DNA from: Bacillota bacterium
GTDB taxonomy: Bacteria; Bacillota; Clostridia; Oscillospirales; Ruminococcaceae
Length of the DNA: 64,000 nucleotides
Direction: 5' to 3'
Assembly: GCA_023460035.1 (NCBI GenBank)
Contig: JAEWRN010000033.1
Span: 16,996-80,995 of the forward strand
Shown here one piece after another: positions 58,270 to 64,000 of this stretch. A program made the position numbers and the translations under genes. The notes beneath the pieces are model-generated. The model was not told the DNA's origin. It saw only the letters and a program-made list of their open reading frames with translations, and did no database searches. Position 1 is the stretch's first letter. Each line of letters opens with the position of its first letter.

Positions 58270-59694
58270 ATGAACATTCTTTACTGTGCAAGTGAGGCCC
58301 TGCCGTTTGCGATGAGCGGCGGCCTTGGGGACGTGGCGGGCAGCCTGCCCAAAGCATTGGCGGCGGCCGGGGCCGACTGCCGTGTGGTGTTGCCGTTGTA
58401 CGGCGACATCAAGCCCGAGCTGCGCGAAAAAATGACCTATGTCGCCAATTTTACTGTACCGGTGGGCTGGCGCAACCAGTACTGCGGCATTTACACCGCC
58501 GAGCTTGGCGGCGTGACTTACTATTTGCTGGACAACGAATACTACTTTAAGCGCAAGGGGCTATACGGCTTTTACGACGACGGCGAACGGTTTGCCTACT
58601 TTTCCCGCGCCATTCTTGAAATGCTGCTGTATATCGATTTTGTGCCGGACATCATTCACACCAACGACTGGCAGACCGCGCTGGTGTGTGTGTACCTGAA
58701 CCTCTATTACCGGCAGACCGAAAAGTTCTCCCAAATTAAAACGGCGTTCACCATCCACAATATCCAGTATCAGGGCAAATACGGCATGGATTTGCTGGGC
58801 GACGTTCTGTCGATTGGGCCGGAAAACGCACACCTGGTGGAGTATGACGGCTGTGTCAACTACATGAAAGGCGCCATTGAGTGCGCCGACAAGGTGACAA
58901 CCGTCTCGCCCACCTATGCCTATGAGATCATGGACCCTTGGTACGCTCACGGGCTGGACGCACTGCTGCGCGAAAAGGCATATAAAACCTGCGGCATTTT
59001 AAACGGCATCGACACCGAAATTTACGACCCTGCCACCGACACGACCCTTGCCGAAAATTACGACCGCAACACCTTTGAAGCCGGCAAACCCGCCTGCAAA
59101 GCGGCACTGCGACAGATGTTTAAAATGGAAGAAAACGACCAGCCGCTCATCGGCATGGTGACCCGCCTTGTCAGCCACAAAGGGCTGGACCTGGTGCGCC
59201 ACGTGGCCGAATACATTGTGCTGTCGGGCATCCAACTGGTTTTGGTGGGCAGCGGTGACTACATGTACGAGAGCTTTTTTAACGAGCTTGCGGCCAAATA
59301 CCCCGGCCGGGTGGGCGTGTTTATCGGGTTTAACCCCGTGATGGCCCACAAGGTGTACGCCGGGGCCGACATCTTTTTGATGCCGTCAAAGTCAGAACCC
59401 TGCGGCCTTGCCCAAATGGTGGCGCTGCGGTATGGCACCATCCCCATTGTGCGCGAGACCGGCGGGCTGAAGGATTCGATTCAGGATTCCGGCGACGGGC
59501 TGGGCAACGGGTTCACCTTTAAAAGCTACAACGCACACGACATGCTGGACGCCTGCCTGCGCGCCAAAGCAGGGTACGATTTCCCGCAGGGGTGGCGCAC
59601 GCTGGTGCGCCGCGCGATGGACTGCGATTTTAGCTGGAACACCAGCGCACAGGCCTACCTTGGCCTGTATGACGAAATGCTGACCCTGTGGTAA
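58270..59694 (+). CDS. glgA: Glycogen synthase (ADP-glucose)
   Basis: A 474-aa GT5 glycosyltransferase that extends glycogen from ADP-glucose. MNILYCASEALPFAMSGGLG opens the N-terminal Rossmann domain; HTNDWQTALV, FTIHNIQYQGKY, TVSPTYAYEI and GILNGIDTEIYDP are family motifs; the C-terminal domain has GMVTRLVSHKGLDL and MPSKSEPCGLAQMVALRYGT. The usual K-[TS]-GGL lysine is Met here, a change also seen in other clostridial enzymes. Start has GGAAAGGAG. Last gene of the glg operon. Confidence 0.96.
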   Translation: MNILYCASEALPFAMSGGLGDVAGSLPKALAAAGADCRVVLPLYGDIKPELREKMTYVANFTVPVGWRNQYCGIYTAELGGVTYYLLDNEYYFKRKGLYGFYDDGERFAYFSRAILEMLLYIDFVPDIIHTNDWQTALVCVYLNLYYRQTEKFSQIKTAFTIHNIQYQGKYGMDLLGDVLSIGPENAHLVEYDGCVNYMKGAIECADKVTTVSPTYAYEIMDPWYAHGLDALLREKAYKTCGILNGIDTEIYDPATDTTLAENYDRNTFEAGKPACKAALRQMFKMEENDQPLIGMVTRLVSHKGLDLVRHVAEYIVLSGIQLVLVGSGDYMYESFFNELAAKYPGRVGVFIGFNPVMAHKVYAGADIFLMPSKSEPCGLAQMVALRYGTIPIVRETGGLKDSIQDSGDGLGNGFTFKSYNAHDMLDACLRAKAGYDFPQGWRTLVRRAMDCDFSWNTSAQAYLGLYDEMLTLW

Positions 59695-59860
59695 CTTGAT
59701 TTTGGGTTTGCGGCGCGGCACCCGTTTTGGGGCCGCGCTGCTTTTTTGTGCCTTTTGTGTACCGGTTTTGGCTGCGGGCCGCCCGCTTGGCACAAACTGT
59801 GCTATAATAATAAAAATTCTGCCCCGCGCCTGCCGGGCCGGGGCAAAAGGAGCCTTGCGG

Positions 59861-60790
59861 ATGAACCAGATCAAAACCGTTTCACTGGTGGGCATGGGCG
59901 CACTGGGCGTGCTGTTTGCCGACCGCCTTGTGGCCGCTTTGGGTGAAGAGCAAGTTACTTTTCTCGCGGATGACGCGCGTATTCAGCGCTATCAGGCGCA
60001 GGGGGTGTTCTGCAACGGGCGCCGCTGTGCTTTTTCGTTTTCAAACGGCAAAGCCACGGCAGCGCCGGCCGACCTGCTGATTTTTGCCGTCAAAGGCACC
60101 GCGTTGCAACAGGCCATGCAGTTGGCCGCCCCCGTGGTAGGGCCAAACACCATTTTGCTGTCGCTGCTGAACGGCATTGCCAGCGAAGAACTACTGGGCG
60201 AGGCCTTTGGCAGCGCGCGGGTGCTGACCTGCATCGCGCAGGGCATGGACGCCGTAAAGCTGGGCAACAAGCTGACTTACAGCCATATGGGCGAGCTTTG
60301 CCTTGGCCTTGCGCCGGGCGAAGATGCAAAACAGCCGTTACTGCAAGCGGTGACTAGCCTGCTAGACCGCGCACAGATCCCCTACACCGTTGAGCCGGAT
60401 ATTCTGCGCCGCCTTTGGGGCAAATGGATGCTGAACGTGGGGGTCAACCAGGTGGTAATGGCGCAAGAAGGCACCTACGAAACGGTGCAAATGCCCGGTG
60501 CCGCCCGCGAGCGCATGCAGGCCGCAATGGTAGAGGTGTTGGCCCTTGCCGGGTTAGAGGGCATCCCGCTGACACAGGCAGACCTTGACGGCTATGTGGC
60601 GCTGATTGACACATTAAACCCGCAGGGCATGCCCTCTATGCGGCAGGACGGGTTACAGCACCGCGCCACAGAGGTGGAGTTTTTTGCGGGCACCGTGCTG
60701 CAAAAGGCAAAAAAGCACGGGCTTGCCGTGCCGGTCAACGAAGCACTGTACCGGCAGATCCGCGCAATGGAAACGGCATATCTCGCTTAA
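59861..60790 (+). CDS. Ketopantoate reductase family protein (PanE/ApbA-like)
   Basis: A 309-aa NADP(H)-dependent dehydrogenase. VSLVGMGALGVLFADRLVAA is the Rossmann motif, ADLLIFAVKGTALQQAMQLA and LLSLLNGIASEELLGEAFG follow the ketopantoate reductase pattern, and LWGKWMLNVGVNQ and EVEFFAGTVLQKAKKHGLAV supply the catalytic Lys/Asn and substrate-binding segments. It may make pantoate for CoA synthesis, but the family includes other 2-oxoacid reductases and no panB or panC is near. ATG at 59861 follows AAAAGGAG; a TATAAT lies at 59804-59809. Confidence 0.85.
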   Translation: MNQIKTVSLVGMGALGVLFADRLVAALGEEQVTFLADDARIQRYQAQGVFCNGRRCAFSFSNGKATAAPADLLIFAVKGTALQQAMQLAAPVVGPNTILLSLLNGIASEELLGEAFGSARVLTCIAQGMDAVKLGNKLTYSHMGELCLGLAPGEDAKQPLLQAVTSLLDRAQIPYTVEPDILRRLWGKWMLNVGVNQVVMAQEGTYETVQMPGAARERMQAAMVEVLALAGLEGIPLTQADLDGYVALIDTLNPQGMPSMRQDGLQHRATEVEFFAGTVLQKAKKHGLAVPVNEALYRQIRAMETAYLA

Positions 60791-60817
60791 ATACGCAAAC
60801 TTAACTTTAACGAAAAC

Positions 60818-60850
60818 AGGCAGCGCCCCAGCTTTGGGCGCTGCCTGTTG
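60818..60850. terminator. Terminator between convergent genes
   Basis: ACAGGCAGCGCCC and GGGCGCTGCCTGT form a 13-bp stem with loop CAGCTTT; T-rich sequence follows on both strands. Confidence 0.8.
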
Positions 60851-60862
60851 TGCTTGTTTTGG

Positions 60863-61579
60863 TTATTCCGCTTTGATGCGGTTCAGCCGCCATGCGCTGA
60901 TGGCAAGCGGCAGCAAAATCAGCCCCGCCAGCGGCAGCAGCAGTTTTGCATCCACCACCGGGCTGCACATTGCTTCAAACGACCAGCTTGCAAACAGCAG
61001 CTTGCCCGCGCCGCGCAGCACTGCCGGCAGCATGCTGGCGGGGAACATAATGCCGGACAGCAGCACCGAGGGCAAAAAGATAATCTGCGTCACCATGCTC
61101 AGCTTCGCCGCACTTTTGACAACGAGGCCAAACACCAGCCCGGTGCACAGGCTTGCCAGAATCAGCAGTGCCAGCGCAATAAAGTAAGCCGGCAGGTTTT
61201 GGGGCATTGCGGCGTCAAACAGCACCGGGGCGGCAAAAAAGATGACAAGGCTCATCACAAACAGATGCGCAAACCCGGACAGCACACTGCTGGCCGCCGC
61301 GGTCCACAGCGGCACCCCGCCGACCTGATACGCCTTTTTCATATCGGTAGAATACATTGCCACCAGCGGGGCCGGCATGCCCAGCACCCCGCCCATCGTC
61401 ACGCCAAACACCGTCATCGACGCAATCAGGGTCTCGTTTGCGCCCGGCATAATGGATGTCAGCACGCCGCCCATAAACAAAAAGAACACCAGCGGTACCA
61501 AATAGTAAACAATCAGCACCTCGCGGTTGCGCAGGCTCAGCTTCCACTGCAAGGCCACACCATACAAAAATGCTTTCAT
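60863..61579 (-). CDS. ABC-2 type transporter permease
   Basis: A 238-aa membrane protein with six helices of the ABC-2 class (LPSVLLSGIMFPASMLPAVL is the conserved segment before the last helices). It pairs with the ATPase gene just upstream, whose stop it overlaps by 4 bases. Third gene of the MerR-controlled operon. Substrate unknown; drug export is likely given the TipA-like regulator. Confidence 0.88.
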   Translation of the reverse strand: MKAFLYGVALQWKLSLRNREVLIVYYLVPLVFFLFMGGVLTSIMPGANETLIASMTVFGVTMGGVLGMPAPLVAMYSTDMKKAYQVGGVPLWTAAASSVLSGFAHLFVMSLVIFFAAPVLFDAAMPQNLPAYFIALALLILASLCTGLVFGLVVKSAAKLSMVTQIIFLPSVLLSGIMFPASMLPAVLRGAGKLLFASWSFEAMCSPVVDAKLLLPLAGLILLPLAISAWRLNRIKAE

Positions 61580-62442
61580 GCCTTCGCCTCCCTTACCATG
61601 CTTAAAAAGCGCTCTTCCAGCGTGGGGCGCTCGGTCAAAAGCTCCAGTATCGCAAGGTTTTGCCGCCCTGCAACTGCCAGCAGCTCGGCCATTGCGTCCT
61701 CCAGCCGGTCGGCTTCAAACCGCAGCATGCCGTTTTCAGCGGGCAGCGGCCGGCAGGCCTGCCACTCGCCCTCTGCCGGCACAGCCGAAAACCGCACCTT
61801 TAGCCGCACCGCACCGGGCACGACCTTTGTCAGCTCGGCCGGGGTGCCCAAAAAGGCAAGCGCGCCGTCTTTTAAAATGGCAATCACATCGCAAAGGGTC
61901 TCCACCTCCGCCATATCATGGCTGGCCAGCACAATGGTGCGCCCCTGTTGCTTTAAGCGGCGGATCTCACGGTGCAGCGAAATCTGCCCCTCTACGTCCA
62001 GCCCGGCGGTCGGCTCGTCCAAAAACAGGGTCTCCGCTTCCCCCAGCAATGCCAGTGCAAGGTGTACCCGGCGCTTTTGCCCGGTGGAAAGCTGGCCGTA
62101 CTGCTTTTGCAGCAGGGGTTCCAGCTCCAGCGCGCGCAGCATCTCCGGCTGCGCTTCGTGGTGCTGCCACAGGCCAAAAAAGCGCAGCGCTTCGGCCACC
62201 TTCATCTGGGCGGGCAATGTGGAGGATTGCAGCTGCACCCCGCGCCGCCCGTTCACCTGTATTTCGCCCGCATCGGTGCGCCGCAAACCCTCCATACATT
62301 CCAGCAGGGTGGTTTTGCCCGCACCGTTTGCCCCCAGCAGCGCAAAGGTCTGCCCTTTGCGCACTTCAAACGAAATGCCGTTTAAAACACGGTGGGTACC
62401 ATAGCATTTTTGCAAGCCCCGCACCGTCAATGCCGTTTGCAT
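61576..62442 (-). CDS. ABC transporter ATP-binding protein (drug-export type)
   Basis: A 288-aa ATPase. Walker A is LLGANGAGKTTLLECM, signature LSTGQKRRV, Walker B TLFLDEPTAGLD, switch ASHDMAEVE. A C-terminal extension of about 75 aa (DrrA-like) follows. With the ABC-2 permease it forms an exporter of the DrrAB/CcmA class. It begins 1 base after the merR stop. Confidence 0.92.
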   Translation of the reverse strand: MQTALTVRGLQKCYGTHRVLNGISFEVRKGQTFALLGANGAGKTTLLECMEGLRRTDAGEIQVNGRRGVQLQSSTLPAQMKVAEALRFFGLWQHHEAQPEMLRALELEPLLQKQYGQLSTGQKRRVHLALALLGEAETLFLDEPTAGLDVEGQISLHREIRRLKQQGRTIVLASHDMAEVETLCDVIAILKDGALAFLGTPAELTKVVPGAVRLKVRFSAVPAEGEWQACRPLPAENGMLRFEADRLEDAMAELLAVAGRQNLAILELLTERPTLEERFLSMVREAKA

Positions 62443-62443
62443 A

Positions 62444-63232
62444 TTACCCCTCCATTTGCGGCACCTGTATGCCGTTTTTTATAAAATAATGCTCCAGTAT
62501 CGCGCCAAGGTACTCGTCCACCAGTTGCTGCTTTTGCAAAAAATCTTTGTCCCAACCCGTTTTGTTTTCGTTAAATTCCATCAGCTTGCCAAGCAACGTA
62601 AAATCCCCGCCGGTAAATTCTTCAATCATACCCCACCAGCGGGTGGCAAGGGCTTCGCTTTTTTCGCTGCCCGGGCTTTCCCCCGCCTGCTTTAATGTCA
62701 CTGCTTCATCCAACAGCTGCCGGTAGGTGGCAAACATTTTTTCCCCGCGCTCCGGGTCGTTGCCAAACCGGTTTTGCACGTGGTCGGTCAGTGAGGTGTC
62801 AAGGCTTTTCCATACCCAGTAATTCGGGTTATCCATGCGAATCAGCTCTATGATTTCGGCGTATTTTTTAAAATCCACCTCTTTCAGGCCCAGCACTTCT
62901 TCGTGCAGTGCGTTTAGGGCCGCGCGCACCTGTTGCAGCTGGTCGATCTGCTCTTTTATCGCTTTGCTTTGCCCTTCCAGCGCTGCCGCCACCTCGGCCG
63001 GGCTGTCTAGCGGCAAAATGCGCTCTTTAATTTGCTCCAGCGAAAACCCAAGGTATTTGAACGACAGAATTTGGTGCAGCCGCACAACGTCTTTGTCAGA
63101 GTAGCGCCGCCGCCCGCCGGTGCTGAAAGCGGATGGTTTTAGCAGCCCCTCGCGGTCATAATATTGCAGGGTGCGCACCGTCACCCCCATTTTGCGGGCC
63201 AGCTGCCCCACCGTCCATTGTTGTTCCTGCAT
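62444..63232 (-). CDS. MerR family regulator with TipAS-like C-terminal domain
   Basis: A 262-aa regulator. Residues 1-70 are a MerR winged helix (TVGQLARKMGVTVRTLQYYD, RRRYSDKDVVRLHQILSFKY), residues 75-120 the coiled-coil dimerisation helix, and residues about 140-262 resemble the TipAS antibiotic-recognition domain. TipA-type proteins bind thiopeptides or other drugs and activate promoters with 19-bp spacers; the promoter upstream is exactly of this type, so autoactivation of the merR-ABC operon by a drug is likely. Confidence 0.9.
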   Translation of the reverse strand: MQEQQWTVGQLARKMGVTVRTLQYYDREGLLKPSAFSTGGRRRYSDKDVVRLHQILSFKYLGFSLEQIKERILPLDSPAEVAAALEGQSKAIKEQIDQLQQVRAALNALHEEVLGLKEVDFKKYAEIIELIRMDNPNYWVWKSLDTSLTDHVQNRFGNDPERGEKMFATYRQLLDEAVTLKQAGESPGSEKSEALATRWWGMIEEFTGGDFTLLGKLMEFNENKTGWDKDFLQKQQLVDEYLGAILEHYFIKNGIQVPQMEG

Positions 63233-63253
63233 CTTTTCGCCCCCTCTGTCAGC

Positions 63254-63284
63254 ATCATAACATGTGACGTTACGTCACATGCAA
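63254..63284 (-). promoter_or_regulatory. MerR-type promoter with 19-bp spacer
   Basis: On the minus strand TTGCAT (63284-63279) and TATGAT (63259-63254) are 19 bases apart, and the spacer is filled by the perfect inverted repeat CATGTGACG-TTA-CGTCACATG (63261-63281). Both features are hallmarks of MerR-family activation by DNA distortion. Confidence 0.85.
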
Positions 63285-63457
63285 GTGTTTTTTGTTTTAT
63301 TATATCAAAATTTTTATTGCTGCATAACAGTGCTTGCCCCCCGGCCCGGCAAACTGGGTTCGCCGGGCCAGGGGGCAAGTGGCTTCACTGTCAAAGTCCA
63401 TACCTTATTATTAAAGTCGCATCATTTTTAAAAGCCGCACCGCTTTACCGCTTTGTT

Positions 63458-63721
63458 TTACCCCCACTCAATTAGCGCATAAACGATGGGTATGTTGAGT
63501 AGCACCAACAGTATAATCAACCAGAACAGGTTAGCCCTTTTGCGGCTGGCTTCCTCTTCGGCACGTTTTTCTGCCTTTTCGTTGTTCGTTACCTTTTCAG
63601 AATTTTTGTGCCTGGTAAACCTACTGGGCAGATAAAAATCCATCCACCACAATAAAAGGACTACAAGGTTTAATCCTAAAATAATCAGCACAACCTTGGC
63701 ATAAGCCCATATCGCCTCCAT
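63458..63721 (-). CDS. Small two-helix membrane protein, 87 aa
   Basis: Starts MEAIWAYAKVVLIILGLNLV (first helix, about residues 7-27), has a charged Lys/Glu-rich middle (HKNSEKVTNNEKAEKRAEEE) likely to be a coiled coil, and a second helix (ANLFWLIILLVLLNIPIVYA). The ATG at 63721 has an AGGGGG site. Family unknown. The gene upstream encodes a protein with the same charged segment followed by F-W-L-I helix, so the two look like tandem paralogues. Confidence 0.65.
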   Translation of the reverse strand: MEAIWAYAKVVLIILGLNLVVLLLWWMDFYLPSRFTRHKNSEKVTNNEKAEKRAEEEASRKRANLFWLIILLVLLNIPIVYALIEWG

Positions 63722-63762
63722 CAAACGCCCCCTGCAGCACCAACGTATTTTGGCAGAGCAAA

Positions 63763-63918
63763 TCACCTGTAAATTGTATAAAGTATAAAGTATAGCATCA
63801 TTAAATTCCAGCTGCCCAAAAAGAAAATCAGCCAAAACCTGTTATGCTGTTTTCTTTTCTTTTCGTTTTTTTCGGTCGATTGTAAAATGAAGTTGGACAC
63901 ATGAACAGAAAAATCCAT
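63763..63918 (-). pseudogene. Truncated paralogue of the small membrane protein
   Basis: A 51-codon frame ending QSTEKNEKKRKQHNRFWLIF and a hydrophobic helix up to LYTIYR. It matches the layout of the C-terminal half of the 87-aa neighbour, but the first helix is missing. The apparent N terminus (MDFSVHVSNFILQS) is read from sequence that looks like the end of an insertion element, so the 5' part of the gene was probably displaced. It could still be translated from ATG at 63918 with an AGGA site. Confidence 0.5.
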
Positions 63919-64000
63919 AGAGATTTTCCTGCATGGTAGAATGGAGTTCTCACACACCCATCTGCCAAAGGAGGCAATCACTATGGACTGCCAAGAGTAT
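63880..64000 (+). mobile_element. Left end of an insertion sequence, probably IS30 family
   Basis: Sequence from about 63880 (TGTAAAATGAAGTTGGACAC) to the window edge differs in character from its surroundings and leads into a transposase-like start with AAAGGAGG. IS30-type elements of gut Clostridia have ends of this kind, from memory. The boundary and the other end cannot be checked here. Confidence 0.4.
63983..64000 (+). CDS. Start of a probable transposase, six codons
   Basis: ATG at 63983, eight bases after AAAGGAGG, begins MDCQEY and runs off the window. IS30-family transposases of Oscillospiraceae commonly open with a similar C-Q-E-Y stretch before a helix-turn-helix; this is recalled knowledge and six residues cannot settle it. 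Confidence 0.4.

Noticed and set aside
58270..59694. Loss of the GlgA K-x-GGL lysine as evidence of an inactive enzyme
   Set aside because: Other clostridial glycogen synthases also vary at this position, and all remaining catalytic motifs are intact.
60848..62404. Plus-strand open frame of 518 codons
   Set aside because: It lies antisense to the ABC transporter permease and ATPase genes, has an Arg/Gln/Ser-rich translation without any domain, and no ribosome binding site. Such long antisense frames are expected in GC-rich coding DNA.

Overview
The window looks like chromosomal DNA of a GC-rich strict anaerobe of the Clostridia, most likely the Oscillospiraceae (Ruminococcaceae) lineage. Signs of this are strong AGGAGG-type ribosome binding sites with frequent GTG and TTG starts, a clostridial-order Rnf operon (rnfCDGEAB), the GlgC/GlgD pair typical of Firmicutes, a CrtQ/CrtO-like cluster as in Gram-positives, and many hairpin-plus-U-run terminators. 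I see no rRNA, tRNA or CRISPR array. Species assignment is inference only.

Layout. Positions 1-1278 hold a lipoprotein solute-binding protein and, behind an internal terminator-like hairpin, the first codons of an alkaline-phosphatase-family protein. Positions 1420-3589 carry a TetR regulator and a CrtI-like flavoprotein. Positions 3669-4997 carry a cation/proton antiporter preceded by what reads as a fluoride riboswitch with its own terminator. A DUF438/hemerythrin/PAS protein follows. From 13314 down to 6678 on the minus strand runs a tightly overlapping operon: TspO-like membrane protein, CrtI-like protein with a C-terminal cysteine-rich tail, second CrtI-like protein, CrtQ-like glycosyltransferase, CrtO-like acyltransferase and alpha/beta hydrolase. 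This is staphyloxanthin-like tailoring machinery without a visible squalene/phytoene synthase, and is the most unusual system here. Positions 13593-20897 are small regulatory units (GNAT, PadR plus methyltransferase, TetR plus CPBP protease, Crp plus ferredoxin, a membrane/HAD fusion and an unknown secreted protein).

Positions 21180-33936 contain a processive glycosyltransferase, a CPBP protease with tadA, a MarR-controlled heterodimeric ABC exporter, a radical SAM/TIGR03915-type pair, and a LexA-like regulator diverging from two small genes. Positions 34093-38467 are the complete Rnf operon, whose RnfB is very short. A MacAB-like tripartite exporter under a 34-bp inverted repeat, nagB, and an arsR-trxB-trxA operon with an atypical flavin reductase follow up to 45813. 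Positions 46069-48314 resemble a phage-type genetic switch: an S24-peptidase repressor diverging from an HTH protein and small cysteine-rich proteins.

The right side is carbohydrate storage and use: a transporter, nagA, a GH13 alpha-glucosidase on the minus strand, and a divergent glgB-glgC-glgD-glgA operon for glycogen synthesis. A ketopantoate-reductase-like gene, a MerR-controlled ABC transporter, and two small membrane-protein genes close the window; the last of these seems cut by the left end of an insertion sequence (probably IS30 family) that begins just before position 64000.
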